Positions 55,181 through 64,000 of a stretch of 64,000 nucleotides of DNA are shown piece after piece. The stretch comes from Photorhabdus noenieputensis (GTDB lineage: Bacteria > Pseudomonadota > Gammaproteobacteria > Enterobacterales > Enterobacteriaceae). The position numbers and the translations under genes were made by a program. The notes under the pieces were generated by a model. That model had not been told where the DNA came from and made no database searches. It worked only from the letters and a program-made list of their open reading frames with translations. The DNA lies in contig NZ_RCWC01000006.1 of the NCBI RefSeq assembly GCF_018448935.1, positions 62,001 to 126,000 on the forward strand, in the 5' to 3' direction. Each line of letters starts with the position of its first letter. Position 1 is the first letter of the stretch.

Positions 55181-55490
55181 TACATTTCCTCTTTATTTAC
55201 TTAATGTTACACATCTTACGTAAATACAACTAAACCGATAGACAACAAAAAGAAATGAATCATCTATACTTACTAAATATGTGTGAATTCTTCATTTCAT
55301 GTATTTAATATTTAACTATGTAAATAAATTTCGCATTAAATAGTAAATAATAAAATAATAAAATAATAAAATAATAAAATAATAAATAAATTATAAAAAA
55401 ACACAATATTTGCATTTCACCATTTGACCAGAATATTTTTCTTAATCAGCGATTCCGCTGTTTTTTTTCATGTAAAACAGGAGAAGTGTG
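55181..55490. other. Divergent region between yfaZ and katA with 8-bp repeats
   Basis: No gene is seen. About five units of AAATAATA-type 8-bp repeat lie at 55345-55388, 100 bases before katA. The promoters of both divergent genes must lie here. No clear OxyR site was recognised. AGGAG lies 8 bases before the katA ATG. Confidence 0.5.
55345..55388. repeat. 8-bp AT-rich tandem repeat
   Basis: AATAATAA is repeated about five times. It is non-coding and lies upstream of katA, where a length change could alter promoter spacing. Confidence 0.8.
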
Positions 55491-56933
55491 ATGAAAAAGA
55501 GAGGACTTACAACGAATGCTGGTGCCCCTGTCGTTGACAACAATAATGTCATGACCGCGGGTCAACGTGGTCCTATGTTGTTACAAGATGTTTGGTTCTT
55601 AGAAAAGCTTGCCCATTTTGATCGTGAAGTGATCCCAGAACGCCGTATGCATGCCAAAGGTTCTGGAGCTCATGGAATCTTTGTGGTTACTCACGATATT
55701 ACTAAATACACCCGAGCTAAGATTTTTTCTGAAATAGGCAAAAAAACCGAGATGTTTGCCCGTTTCTCAACCGTCGCCGGTGAGCGCGGCGCAGCAGATG
55801 CTGAACGTGACATTCGTGGTTTTGCGCTTAAGTTCTATACTGAAGAGGGTAACTGGGATTTAGTCGGCAACAACACCCCCATATTCTATCTTCGTGATCC
55901 ATTGAAGTTCCCAGATCTTAACCATGTTGTTAAACGCGATCCTCACACTAATTTACGTAATCCTGCCTATAAATGGGATTTCTTCTCTCATCAACCTGAA
56001 ACACTGCACCAATTAACCATTGATTTCAGTGACCGTGGCGTACCTAAATCTTTCCGTCATATGCACGGTTTTGGTAGCCATGCTTTCAGCTTTATCAACG
56101 CAGATAATGAACGTTTCTGGGTGAAGTTCCATTTCCGCTGTCAGCAAGGCATTAAAAATCTGATGGACGAAGAGGCAGAAGCGCTGGTAGGTAAAGATCG
56201 TGAAAGTTCTCAACGTGACTTGTTTGCAGCAATTGAGCAAGGAGATTATCCACGCTGGAAATTAAAAGTCCAAATCATGCCAGAGAAAGAAGCTAATCTG
56301 TTACCGTACAACCCATTTGATTTGACCAAAGTATGGCCTCACGGCGACTACCCAATGATTGATGTCGGTTATTTCGAGCTAAACCGTAACCCTGATAACT
56401 ATTTCTCAGATGTTGAACAGGCTGCTTTCAACCCCGCTAATGTCGTGCCAGGTATCAGTTTCTCCCCTGATAAGATGTTACAAGGCCGTCTGTTCTCTTA
56501 TGGTGATGCTCAACGTTATCGTCTTGGTGTTAACCACCATCAAATTCCGGTCAATACACCTCGCTGTCCGTTCCATAATTACCACCGTGATGGGGCAATG
56601 CGTGTCGATGGCAACAGCGGAAATACAGTGACTTATGAACCAAACAATGCGGGATTGTTCCAGGAACAGCCTGAATTCAAACATCCATCATTAGCTTTAG
56701 AAGGAGATGCCGACCACTGGAACCATCGTCAAGATGAAGATTATTTCAGCCAGCCTCGTAAATTGTTTATGTTAATAAACAGTAAAGAGCATCAACGTAT
56801 GTTTGATCGTATCGCCAGTGAGCTATCGCAAGCACATGAAGATACTCAACGCCGTCAGGTTGAGTTATTTAGAAAAGTTCACCCAGAATATGGTGCCGGT
56901 GTTGAAAACGCGCTGAAAAAAATGAAAGGATAA
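55491..56933 (+). CDS. katA: Catalase, small-subunit haem type
   Basis: A 480-residue monofunctional catalase (clade 3 size). ATG 55491 is preferred over the GTG one codon before. Seen are [20 protein letters not shown], the distal His in [40 protein letters not shown], the haem-pocket Asn in [20 protein letters not shown], and the proximal Tyr in [20 protein letters not shown]. It breaks down hydrogen peroxide in the cytoplasm. The gene is monocistronic, with an inverted repeat after it. No signal peptide is present. Confidence 0.95.
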   Translation: MKKRGLTTNAGAPVVDNNNVMTAGQRGPMLLQDVWFLEKLAHFDREVIPERRMHAKGSGAHGIFVVTHDITKYTRAKIFSEIGKKTEMFARFSTVAGERGAADAERDIRGFALKFYTEEGNWDLVGNNTPIFYLRDPLKFPDLNHVVKRDPHTNLRNPAYKWDFFSHQPETLHQLTIDFSDRGVPKSFRHMHGFGSHAFSFINADNERFWVKFHFRCQQGIKNLMDEEAEALVGKDRESSQRDLFAAIEQGDYPRWKLKVQIMPEKEANLLPYNPFDLTKVWPHGDYPMIDVGYFELNRNPDNYFSDVEQAAFNPANVVPGISFSPDKMLQGRLFSYGDAQRYRLGVNHHQIPVNTPRCPFHNYHRDGAMRVDGNSGNTVTYEPNNAGLFQEQPEFKHPSLALEGDADHWNHRQDEDYFSQPRKLFMLINSKEHQRMFDRIASELSQAHEDTQRRQVELFRKVHPEYGAGVENALKKMKG

Positions 56934-56962
56934 TGTCTAACAACACTGTCTTTTAACCATCT

Positions 56963-56994
56963 CTGCCCATTATTACACGATAAATAATGGGCAG
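56963..56994. terminator. Hairpin after katA
   Basis: CTGCCCATTATT pairs perfectly with AATAATGGGCAG over an 8-base loop, 30 bases after the katA stop. There is no strong T run, so it may act as a weak terminator or protect the 3' end. It lies between converging genes. Confidence 0.6.
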
Positions 56995-57018
56995 TACAAA
57001 GTGTTCAATTGAATATTT

Positions 57019-57462
57019 TCACCATGCCAGCTTTTGCCACATATTATCTTTTTCAGCAAAAACCAATTTTTCTGCTTGCTGCTGGATACTGGTTTCTGAC
57101 AGCTTTCTCAGCATGTCACCAATATAACTTTGCTCATCAATTGATTCTGTGTAAAGAGAACGTAAAGCAACATCAGCAACCCTTGGAATACCCGATTGCC
57201 CCTTTTCCCAACGAGCAATTGTCTGAATATCAACGCCCAACAAGTTAGACAAGAGCTTTTGCGACATATTCATTTCAATACGTAAAAAACGAACTTCTTC
57301 TGCTGACAGTGGGCGTTTCAATGAAACTAATACCTTAGCAATTAAACGATGCAATTCATCAAGATTATCGATACTGATATAAACTTCATCATCAGTTATT
57401 TCCTGTTGAAATCCATTCGCTAACCAAATATTTGATAATCCACTTTCAACATAACGATACAT
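57019..57462 (-). CDS. XRE-family antitoxin
   Basis: A 147-residue DNA-binding protein. The central helix-turn-helix is FLRIEMNMSQKLLSNLLGVD, then IQTIARWEKGQSGIPRVADV. This HTH resembles MqsA/YgiT-type antitoxins, but no zinc-binding N-terminal domain is present. The N-terminal NIWLANGFQQEITDDEVYIS and DELHRLIAKVLVSL part is typical of antitoxins paired with DUF4258 proteins. It follows the DUF4258 gene by 10 bases. It probably neutralises that toxin and represses the operon. Confidence 0.82.
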   Translation of the reverse strand: MYRYVESGLSNIWLANGFQQEITDDEVYISIDNLDELHRLIAKVLVSLKRPLSAEEVRFLRIEMNMSQKLLSNLLGVDIQTIARWEKGQSGIPRVADVALRSLYTESIDEQSYIGDMLRKLSETSIQQQAEKLVFAEKDNMWQKLAW

Positions 57463-57472
57463 AATATTATCC

Positions 57473-57814
57473 TTATTTAACTATTACCGTAATCACAAAA
57501 CAAGACGGGTCATACTCACATCTTTTTAAAACAATAACGACTTCGATCAATTCTCCCGCCGCAATGCCTTGAAGATTGAATTTCCAATCACCACTCGCCG
57601 TTTGATGTGGTTGCTCTGTTATATGATTATGTCGGCTCTTTAATACGTTAATGATTTGCCGAGTCGTCACTCCTCGCTCAACCATTCTTTGTTTAACATG
57701 ATGAGTATATTTAATACGCCCCGTGTGATTCTCAGCTAACTCACTGATAATTCTCTTTGCTGATACAGAATTCAGAGGAAATTCTCTGATTATAGGCAAT
57801 CCATTTTCTTCCAT
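57473..57814 (-). CDS. DUF4258 family toxin
   Basis: A 113-residue protein starting at ATG 57812-57814, where GGAGA lies 5 bases upstream; an earlier in-frame start lacks one. It shows the DUF4258 pattern: YTHHVKQRMVERGVTTRQII, then VLKSRHNH and GDWKFNLQGIAAGELIEVVI, FVITVIV. DUF4258 folds resemble RelE/BECR RNases. With the XRE gene it forms a toxin-antitoxin pair in reverse order (toxin first), inserted between katA and menE. Toxicity is inferred. Confidence 0.8.
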   Translation of the reverse strand: MEENGLPIIREFPLNSVSAKRIISELAENHTGRIKYTHHVKQRMVERGVTTRQIINVLKSRHNHITEQPHQTASGDWKFNLQGIAAGELIEVVIVLKRCEYDPSCFVITVIVK

Positions 57815-57867
57815 GAAATCTCCTATCAAAAAGATATCTATCATTATGATAGTTTAATCGATATAGA

Positions 57868-59268
57868 TCAAGAAAAACTGGGTAAATCCATCACCCATTT
57901 TTTAATTTGCTGGCGGGAAATTTTAATGCCGCTATTTTTAAACTGCTTAGGTAGCAGATAGTAAGCGATCGGGCGCTGAAAAGAAGCCAGTTTACCCATC
58001 AACCATTCAGGTAATGTATCAATAACCTCAGATGAATTACTGTCTATCACCGCGACAGGGCGATAACCAAATTCAGGATCGGGTACGGGAACAATAAAGT
58101 TTTGTGCGACCTGCGGGTAGGTGTTAATCACCCGTTCAATATCTTCCGGCTGAATCCCTTCTCCACCGCTGAAAAATTGATTATCCATCCGGCCAAGTAT
58201 TTGTAACTCACCGTTTTGTATCACTCCTCGATCACGGGTATGAAACCAACCATCACGATCAGCTAACGGTTGTAATTTACCATCCAACCAATATCCATTG
58301 GCAAGGCTGCCAGAACGAATCTGAATTTCCTCATTTATCAGCCGAATTTCTTTGCCCGGTAAGGGATTGCCGACACCGGGAAGATCATTTGCCCGTTTAA
58401 TGCATACTGTTGAAGCCAGTTCGGTCAAACCATAACTACACCAGCAATGAATACCTTGTTGCTCTGCCCTTTGAGTCAATTCAATGGGGATCATTGATCC
58501 ACCTAACAGCACTTGTTTCAAATTCAATGACTGATTTTGTGACTGCTCCAGTAATCGCCAAAGCTGAGTCGGAACCAATGACGCGTGAGTACAATCAGCT
58601 AGAGCGTGATCCAACAGATTGCTATTTCCTAGCACCAAAGAGGCCCCTTTCATTAACCAGCGCCAAGTAATCCCCTGGCCCGATACATGAAACAACGGCA
58701 ATGAGAGCAGCCAGCTATCTTGCTGCTGAAAATTGATTGCTGAAAGTACATCTTGCGCACTGGCAAGATGAGCATAAATCGAGTGAACAGCCGCTTTAGG
58801 CAATCCAGAAGAGCCAGAGGTCAGTATCATACTGGCCGGACGCATAGCATCCCATGCCACTGAATTATCATCAGAATTTAGTGGTTCACTTTGCCAATCG
58901 AGGGATCTGGCATCCATCACAGGCAAGTTGTCACCACAAAAATCAGCCACAAAATCGATATTCAAATGTGGCAGTAATTCAGCCAAGAGCATTTCAGGCA
59001 ATTGAGGATTTAGTGGCAATACCCGCGCACCGCACTGTAAAGCCGCAAGATAACAAAACAACATCTCTTCGCTGTTCTTTCCTCGCAGCATTACGCCACT
59101 TCCTTCAACTACCCCCTGTTGGCGAAAATTGGCCGCTATGGTATCCAAAGAGATAGCTAATTGATGCCAGGTTAGGGAACGATCACACAACTTAACAGCA
59201 ATATTTTCAGGGCTAAACGACGCCCAGTAGCGCCACGGCCACTGGGAAAATGGATTTAACTGCGCCAT
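57868..59268 (-). CDS. menE: o-Succinylbenzoate-CoA ligase MenE
   Basis: A 466-residue adenylate-forming enzyme that activates o-succinylbenzoate to its CoA ester in menaquinone synthesis. The phosphate-binding motif is [20 protein letters not shown]. Others are [20 protein letters not shown], the aromatic-box [14 protein letters not shown], and [20 protein letters not shown], with a C-terminal [13 protein letters not shown] containing the catalytic Lys. It overlaps menC by 13 bases. It is the last gene of the men operon. Confidence 0.95.
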   Translation of the reverse strand: MAQLNPFSQWPWRYWASFSPENIAVKLCDRSLTWHQLAISLDTIAANFRQQGVVEGSGVMLRGKNSEEMLFCYLAALQCGARVLPLNPQLPEMLLAELLPHLNIDFVADFCGDNLPVMDARSLDWQSEPLNSDDNSVAWDAMRPASMILTSGSSGLPKAAVHSIYAHLASAQDVLSAINFQQQDSWLLSLPLFHVSGQGITWRWLMKGASLVLGNSNLLDHALADCTHASLVPTQLWRLLEQSQNQSLNLKQVLLGGSMIPIELTQRAEQQGIHCWCSYGLTELASTVCIKRANDLPGVGNPLPGKEIRLINEEIQIRSGSLANGYWLDGKLQPLADRDGWFHTRDRGVIQNGELQILGRMDNQFFSGGEGIQPEDIERVINTYPQVAQNFIVPVPDPEFGYRPVAVIDSNSSEVIDTLPEWLMGKLASFQRPIAYYLLPKQFKNSGIKISRQQIKKWVMDLPSFS

Positions 59269-60227
59269 GCGATTTCTAACTCGTCCAATCTTGTTACTGG
59301 CATCGTGCTACCCGGCCAACGGCGCACCAACTGAGACTGAATCAATTCCAGCGTATCCAGTCCAGGAATAGTCGCTGGCGTCAGCCAATGAGCAATACGG
59401 GCAAGCTGAGTCAAACCGAAGCTGGTTTCAATACTGGAGCTGATCACTGCCTCTAATCCAGCATTGTGCGCGACTGAAATCAACTGACAGCAACGGGAAA
59501 GGCTTCCTATCAAAGTGGGTTTAATCACAATAGCCGTCACCCCTGCTTGCGCCTCTACGTTAAAACCTTCATCACGAACGCTTTCATCCCATGCAATGGC
59601 GATCCCTGTATCACGGGCAAAAGAGAGCGATTGTTCCGGGGTTTGACATGGTTCTTCCAAAAAGGCAATTCGGTTGCGGTAATCAGGATTGACATACTTA
59701 GCGAAATTGTCCGCTTTAGCACGGCTCCAACTGCGGTTAGCATCCAGCCGCAAAGACAAATCCGGCACCGCTTCCAGCAAAACGTTAACGACCATGCCAT
59801 CACGTACAGCTTCATACAGCCCGATTTTCACTTTGGCAACTTTTTGCCCACTCATGTTACTGAGACGAACAATCAATTCATCAGGATCGCCATTACACAG
59901 TGGCGCTTTCCGGTAGTCAGCCTCTTCCGGTAATTTACCCTGCAATTCAGCTAATGCGCAGCTAATCCCAAATGCGACAGAAGGTAATTTACTTTCATCA
60001 GGTTCAGCGCCAAGGCACCTCTGTTTAAGCCATGCCACCGCTGCTTCACCGGCCTGTTCAACGGTTTCTTTGCTGAATTCCGGTAGTGGTGCAATTTCAC
60101 CCCATCCCTGTTGACCATGTTCCTGTAAGTGAACCAAAAAACCATCACGGGTTTTAAGCCGCTGATATCGCAGGATAACACCGGCCTCCATTGGCAATCT
60201 GAACCGGTATAAAGTTGCAGTACGCAT
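59256..60227 (-). CDS. menC: o-Succinylbenzoate synthase MenC
   Basis: A 323-residue enolase-superfamily enzyme that dehydrates SHCHC to o-succinylbenzoate. Catalytic Lys residues lie in [14 protein letters not shown] and in [17 protein letters not shown]. Metal ligands are Asp in [10 protein letters not shown], Glu in [12 protein letters not shown] and Asp in [12 protein letters not shown]. The capping domain at the N-terminus ([20 protein letters not shown]) is normal. Its ATG lies one base into the menB stop region, so translation is coupled. Confidence 0.95.
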   Translation of the reverse strand: MRTATLYRFRLPMEAGVILRYQRLKTRDGFLVHLQEHGQQGWGEIAPLPEFSKETVEQAGEAAVAWLKQRCLGAEPDESKLPSVAFGISCALAELQGKLPEEADYRKAPLCNGDPDELIVRLSNMSGQKVAKVKIGLYEAVRDGMVVNVLLEAVPDLSLRLDANRSWSRAKADNFAKYVNPDYRNRIAFLEEPCQTPEQSLSFARDTGIAIAWDESVRDEGFNVEAQAGVTAIVIKPTLIGSLSRCCQLISVAHNAGLEAVISSSIETSFGLTQLARIAHWLTPATIPGLDTLELIQSQLVRRWPGSTMPVTRLDELEIAWRS

Positions 60228-61084
60228 TATGGGTTACGTTTAAATTTACTGAAATCAGGATGGCGTTTCTCAACAAATGCATTACGTCCCTCCTGACCTT
60301 CTTCTGTCATATAGAAAAGCATGGTGGCGTTACCTGCCAGTTCCTGCAAGCCAGACTGACCATCACAATCCGCATTTAGAGCCGCTTTTAAGCAACGCAA
60401 GGCCATTGGGCTATTTTTCAGCATCTCACGACACCAGCGAACGGTCTCTTTTTCCAGATCCGCATAAGGCACAACTGTATTAACCAGCCCCATTTCCAAC
60501 GCTTGTTTAGCGTCATATTGACGACACAAAAACCAGATTTCACGGGCCTTTTTCTGACCAACAATCCGCGCCATGTAAGATGCCCCCCAGCCACCGTCAA
60601 AAGAGCCCACTTTAGGCCCAGTCTGACCGAAAATAGCATTATCAGCCGCAATGGTCAGATCACATACCAAATGCAATACATGACCACCACCAATCGCATA
60701 TCCAGCAACCATAGCAACAACGGGTTTTGGACAAGTGCGAATTTGGCGCTGGAAATCCAAGACATTCAGATGATGCATGCCGTTGTCATCCTTATAACCA
60801 CCATGATCACCACGGACTTTTTGATCACCACCAGCACAAAAAGCTTTTTCACCCATCCCCGTCAGGATAATCACACCGATATTGTCATCATAACGGGCAT
60901 CATCCAACGCCTGCATCATCTCTTTAACCGTCAATGGCCGGAATGCGTTACGTACTTGCGGGCGATTAATAGTGATTTTAGCCATACCATCGGTGGATTT
61001 GTGATAAAAAATATCTTCAAACCCTTCGGAGCAGTCCTGCCATGTAATTGGGGCATAAAGTTCTTCTTCGCTCGGGTAAATCAT
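60227..61084 (-). CDS. menB: 1,4-Dihydroxy-2-naphthoyl-CoA synthase MenB
   Basis: A 285-residue crotonase-family enzyme, exactly the E. coli length, which closes the naphthoate ring. Seen are [20 protein letters not shown], the oxyanion loop [60 protein letters not shown] and the catalytic Tyr/Asp region near the end. It lies 18 bases after menH. Confidence 0.97.
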   Translation of the reverse strand: MIYPSEEELYAPITWQDCSEGFEDIFYHKSTDGMAKITINRPQVRNAFRPLTVKEMMQALDDARYDDNIGVIILTGMGEKAFCAGGDQKVRGDHGGYKDDNGMHHLNVLDFQRQIRTCPKPVVAMVAGYAIGGGHVLHLVCDLTIAADNAIFGQTGPKVGSFDGGWGASYMARIVGQKKAREIWFLCRQYDAKQALEMGLVNTVVPYADLEKETVRWCREMLKNSPMALRCLKAALNADCDGQSGLQELAGNATMLFYMTEEGQEGRNAFVEKRHPDFSKFKRNP

Positions 61085-61102
61085 ATTCGTATTCCTTATA
61101 TA

Positions 61103-61903
61103 TTAAAGAGTGATAAAAAAATGGTTTACTGCCGCAGCAAACGCTACTGCGTTCGCTCGGTGAGCATTATGCCCAACACGTGGAATGATTTGCAGCGGCA
61201 AAGTGCAACGTTTTGCCAATTGCTGAAATTTCTTATCATTCTCGCCACACAGATAAACAAAAGGTAACTTCAATTGTTGCAGTAAAGGGACCAACCAGGG
61301 TTGATATCCAAGTGACGTATTTTCCAGCATATTTGCCACACCATCGCCATTATTATGACGGCGTACTTTGATCAGTTGCTGACGCTGTTCAGGTAATAGA
61401 TCAGAAAAAACCGGCTGTTGATACCAATCAGATAAAACCTGTTCAATCGGCTGAGAACGAAAACGTCGGGCCCAATTTCTATCGTGTTCGAGACGATTAT
61501 TCCGCTCCTGTTGGGAAAATAACCCAGGATTTCCTCCTTCAATCAGTAACCCGCATAATCCCCGAATATCACCATAACAAGCATGATACATAGCAATACG
61601 GCCCCCTAAAGAGTAACCAATCAGCCAGTATTGACTAATTTGCTGCTCTGCTAGCGTTTCAGATAACAGACAACTCATCTCCATAAGATCTTTTACCCGC
61701 ACGTCAGTGGAATCACCGTGACCGGGCAGATCGATGACCAATGAGGGATGTTGAGCACACAGATTCACTAACGGCAACCATTCATCACCACAGCCCACTA
61801 ATCCATGCAACCACACCAGCCAAGGCCGGTCGTTGTGACCGTTGAACTTACGACAAGCCAGACTCACAACATTGCCACCTGTTTTAACAGTTGTTGCAAA
61901 CAT
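61103..61903 (-). CDS. menH: SHCHC synthase MenH
   Basis: A 266-residue alpha/beta hydrolase that releases pyruvate from SEPHCHC. The nucleophile elbow is [18 protein letters not shown] with the catalytic Ser. [33 protein letters not shown] and the catalytic His in [10 protein letters not shown] are all present. The first in-frame start gives an overlap of 40 bases with menD; a start a few codons later (before [15 protein letters not shown]) would give a more usual length. The reaction and order follow the enteric men operon. Confidence 0.93.
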   Translation of the reverse strand: MFATTVKTGGNVVSLACRKFNGHNDRPWLVWLHGLVGCGDEWLPLVNLCAQHPSLVIDLPGHGDSTDVRVKDLMEMSCLLSETLAEQQISQYWLIGYSLGGRIAMYHACYGDIRGLCGLLIEGGNPGLFSQQERNNRLEHDRNWARRFRSQPIEQVLSDWYQQPVFSDLLPEQRQQLIKVRRHNNGDGVANMLENTSLGYQPWLVPLLQQLKLPFVYLCGENDKKFQQLAKRCTLPLQIIPRVGHNAHRANAVAFAAAVNHFFITL

Positions 61904-63558
61904 TCAGCACCTTCTCTCTCCGGCACTTTTAGCTCAATCAACGTGGTTTCATTTTGTTGCCATGCCTGTTCAATACCTTGTTGTAACTCCAGCCAACTTT
62001 GTGGGCCGACATATTTCAAGCCGAACATCGCCGCAGCATGCTCAAAATTAACCTGCTGAGGCATACAGTAAAAACGTTGCCTTGCTTCTTCCGGGGTTGG
62101 TAGTAAAGAGAAAATTTGCCCGCCGTTATTATTTACCACTATTAACACGATTGGTGAGGAAGGATGACGCAACAGAGCCAAACTATTGAGATCATAAAGT
62201 GCCGATAAATCACCGATGACAACTAAAGTAGGTTTTGCTGTTGCCCGTTGCACCCCCGCCGCAGTGGAGATTAATCCATCAATGCCGCTAGCGCCGCGGT
62301 TACTGTAAACCGGATACCCTGCTGGTAATTGCCCCAGTGCATCTATCAAACGAATAATCAAGCTGTTACCGACAAACAACTGCCCCCGTTCAGGCAGTAA
62401 TTCACGCAATCGATAGGCCACCGTTGCTTCACCGAATTTCCCTGCCAATTCTGTTCTGACGCAACTAACGGCTTTTTCTGACCAGACAATGAGCTCTTCT
62501 GCCCACGGTGTATGCGATTGTGCCCACGGTACACGCGGCTGTGCAGGATGAGCCAGTAACCAGTCAGCAATATGACAGGTCAATTTTTTGCCACGATGAT
62601 TGGCAGGATCAAGCCGACCAGGTATCGGATCAATAATCCAAAACTCCTGCGGCTGGCATTTCGCCTGCCACTGTAACAAGCGTTTCCCTATCAGGCTAGA
62701 ACCAAACTGCACTACCAGTTGCGCTGGCGCTAAGATTTCCTGCACATGAGGATTATCCAGCCATAAATCGGCACAAGGCAGTGGCTGCCCAGTTTGTGAA
62801 AGCGCATTGCCAATCAGCGGCCAGCCCAATGCTTTTGCCCATTTAGCAACATTAACTCCCTCTTCGGCACTCATTCGACCAGCCAATACAACGCCTTTTT
62901 TCTGTTGCCAACAGTGCCAATCCGGTACTTCCGCCACAACATTAGCGACTGGCTGGCTTAACCAAGGTTCGTTACTCCTCCACCAATCGCCCAACTGCTG
63001 CTGCCACTCTTCATAAGCAGGCTCTTCATTACCATATAATGGTTCAGCAAATGGGCAATTAATATGCAAGGCCCCATGCCGCAAATTCGCCATGCTATGA
63101 TCTATAACAGAAACCAGCCAACTTGCCGGAATATCTACGGTCGGTCTTGGTAAAGAGATTGTTTGGCATGGATGAGAAGCAAAAATATCATTCTGACGGA
63201 TAGCCTGATTTGCACCACAATCCATCAATTCTGGTGGCCGATCAGCCGTAAGGAAAACCACCCGTTCACCGGTTAAACTGGCTTCAATTAATGAAGGATA
63301 GAGATTTGCTACTGCGGTTCCAGAAGTCACGATGACGGCAACCGGCTCTCTGCTTGCCTTGGATAATCCCAGAGCCAGATACCCTAATCCACGTTCGTCA
63401 AAATGAGTATGACAAATCAGTTTGTTATTTGCCGCGGCAGCAAGTGTCAAAGGCGTGGAACGTGAACCGGGGGCAATGCAAACATGACGTAATCCATGAC
63501 GAGTAAGTGCTTCCAATAAAAGCTCCGCCCAGCGGCGGTTAAATGCGCTGTTTGACAT
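61864..63558 (-). CDS. menD: SEPHCHC synthase MenD
   Basis: A 564-residue thiamine diphosphate enzyme joining isochorismate and 2-oxoglutarate. Family marks are [40 protein letters not shown], the TPP-binding motif [20 protein letters not shown] and [20 protein letters not shown]. The length matches E. coli MenD (556). It overlaps menH at its 3' end. Start ATG at 63556-63558 has no ideal ribosome binding site but is conserved. Confidence 0.96.
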   Translation of the reverse strand: MSNSAFNRRWAELLLEALTRHGLRHVCIAPGSRSTPLTLAAAANNKLICHTHFDERGLGYLALGLSKASREPVAVIVTSGTAVANLYPSLIEASLTGERVVFLTADRPPELMDCGANQAIRQNDIFASHPCQTISLPRPTVDIPASWLVSVIDHSMANLRHGALHINCPFAEPLYGNEEPAYEEWQQQLGDWWRSNEPWLSQPVANVVAEVPDWHCWQQKKGVVLAGRMSAEEGVNVAKWAKALGWPLIGNALSQTGQPLPCADLWLDNPHVQEILAPAQLVVQFGSSLIGKRLLQWQAKCQPQEFWIIDPIPGRLDPANHRGKKLTCHIADWLLAHPAQPRVPWAQSHTPWAEELIVWSEKAVSCVRTELAGKFGEATVAYRLRELLPERGQLFVGNSLIIRLIDALGQLPAGYPVYSNRGASGIDGLISTAAGVQRATAKPTLVVIGDLSALYDLNSLALLRHPSSPIVLIVVNNNGGQIFSLLPTPEEARQRFYCMPQQVNFEHAAAMFGLKYVGPQSWLELQQGIEQAWQQNETTLIELKVPEREGAECLQQLLKQVAML

Positions 63559-63662
63559 AGTTTACTCAAAGAATTTCTATAAAAGCTGACTATTAGCCTA
63601 ACGGCACAAATAATTATTTCTTTATCCTAGTTCAATGAATTGCCATTTAATCGGAGATTTAA

Positions 63663-64000
63663 CTATTCACCTTTCAGTAAAGTGCGCAGCCCGGCAGCTT
63701 TATTCTCTATCTCTATCCACTCTTGTTGTGGATCAGAACCCATCACAATCCCGGCACCGGCATACAGTGAAAGTAAATTGTCGTTAATTTCTGCGCAACG
63801 TAGGGAAACCGCAAACTCACTCTGTTCACAGGAGAGATATCCTGCGGAACCCGCATACCAATCACGATTGAATGGTTCGCTATCACGAATAAAATCACGT
63901 GCCGTTTCACGAGGTAATCCAGCAACAGCAGCCGTTGGTTGTAAACGATGCAAACAATCACTATCACGGGCATTCTTTAATTTTCCCTGAATCCGACGGC
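63663..64000 (-). CDS. menF: Isochorismate synthase MenF, C-terminal part
   Basis: The frame is open to the window edge; the 5' part lies outside. The visible 112 residues hold the chorismate-enzyme C-terminal signatures: [20 protein letters not shown], then [31 protein letters not shown] and [20 protein letters not shown]. These are the GxG chorismate-binding segments of isochorismate synthases. By synteny with E. coli it is the menaquinone-specific enzyme MenF rather than EntC. It lies about 100 bases upstream of menD. Confidence 0.92.
   Translation of the reverse strand, partial: RRIQGKLKNARDSDCLHRLQPTAAVAGLPRETARDFIRDSEPFNRDWYAGSAGYLSCEQSEFAVSLRCAEINDNLLSLYAGAGIVMGSDPQQEWIEIENKAAGLRTLLKGE

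Noticed and set aside
60503..61267. A 254-residue plus-strand open frame opposite menB and menH
   Set aside because: It lies antisense to two well-conserved men genes, has no recognisable domain and is a shadow of their codon use.

Overview
The window looks like a chromosomal segment of an entomopathogenic enterobacterium of the Photorhabdus/Xenorhabdus group, most probably Photorhabdus. The housekeeping genes (rcsD, rcsB, rcsC, gyrA, ubiG, nrdA, nrdB, yfaE, tyrP, yfaZ, menFDHBCE) are close to their Escherichia coli counterparts and follow the same order as the E. coli rcs-gyrA-nrd-men region. Between them lie AT-rich accessory blocks with prophage genes, toxin and immunity modules, a prephenate-diverting biosynthetic operon and MITE-like repeats, as is common in Photorhabdus. 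Genus assignment is inference from gene content.

Region 1 (1-1.4 kb) holds two family 2 glycosyltransferases, the first cut by the window edge. Region 2 (1.4-18.8 kb) is a contractile phage tail cluster on the minus strand. In transcription order it has a Q-type antiterminator, an intervening terminator, tail terminator, DUF3383 sheath, DUF3277 tube, a tail chaperone with a very likely -1 frameshift product, tape measure, baseplate proteins (Dit-like, plug, hub, spike, gpW/gp25-like, J, DUF2612), tail fibre and fibre-assembly protein. No capsid, terminase, portal, integrase or lysis gene is visible, so it resembles a tailocin or a prophage remnant. Its fibre end carries a second fibre cassette in inverted orientation, bounded by a 37-bp perfect inverted repeat, then a decayed hicAB pair, a mig-14 homologue and two diverging tail-collar fragments.

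Region 3 (20.0-27.3 kb) lies between tRNA-Thr(TGT) and tRNA-Ser(TGA). It is a seven-gene plus-strand operon built around a BacA-like prephenate decarboxylase and a class IV aminotransferase, with an adenylate-forming enzyme, an AhpD-like protein lacking one active-site Cys, an ornithine-cyclodeaminase-like protein, a Dabb protein and a DUF2000 protein, followed by a LysE-type exporter. It probably makes a dihydro-aromatic amino acid or a derivative of one.

Region 4 (27.5-41.6 kb) is core genome: the Rcs phosphorelay, gyrA, ubiG, and the nrdAB-yfaE class Ia ribonucleotide reductase operon. Region 5 (41.7-53.1 kb) is a decayed accessory island. It holds a YafO-like toxin pair, two copies of a long direct duplication carrying an antitoxin with a broken PIN toxin, three tandem CDI immunity genes each preceded by the last codons of a lost toxin, an orphan CDI toxin tip, a second toxin/immunity pair, a truncated IS630 transposase, and remnants of a sugar-modification locus (PseG-like, PhyH-like, Gfo/Idh/MocA).

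Region 6 (53.1-64 kb) returns to core genes: tyrP behind a TyrR double box, yfaZ, a small catalase, a DUF4258/XRE toxin-antitoxin pair, and the menaquinone operon menE-C-B-H-D-F on the minus strand, with menF running off the window.
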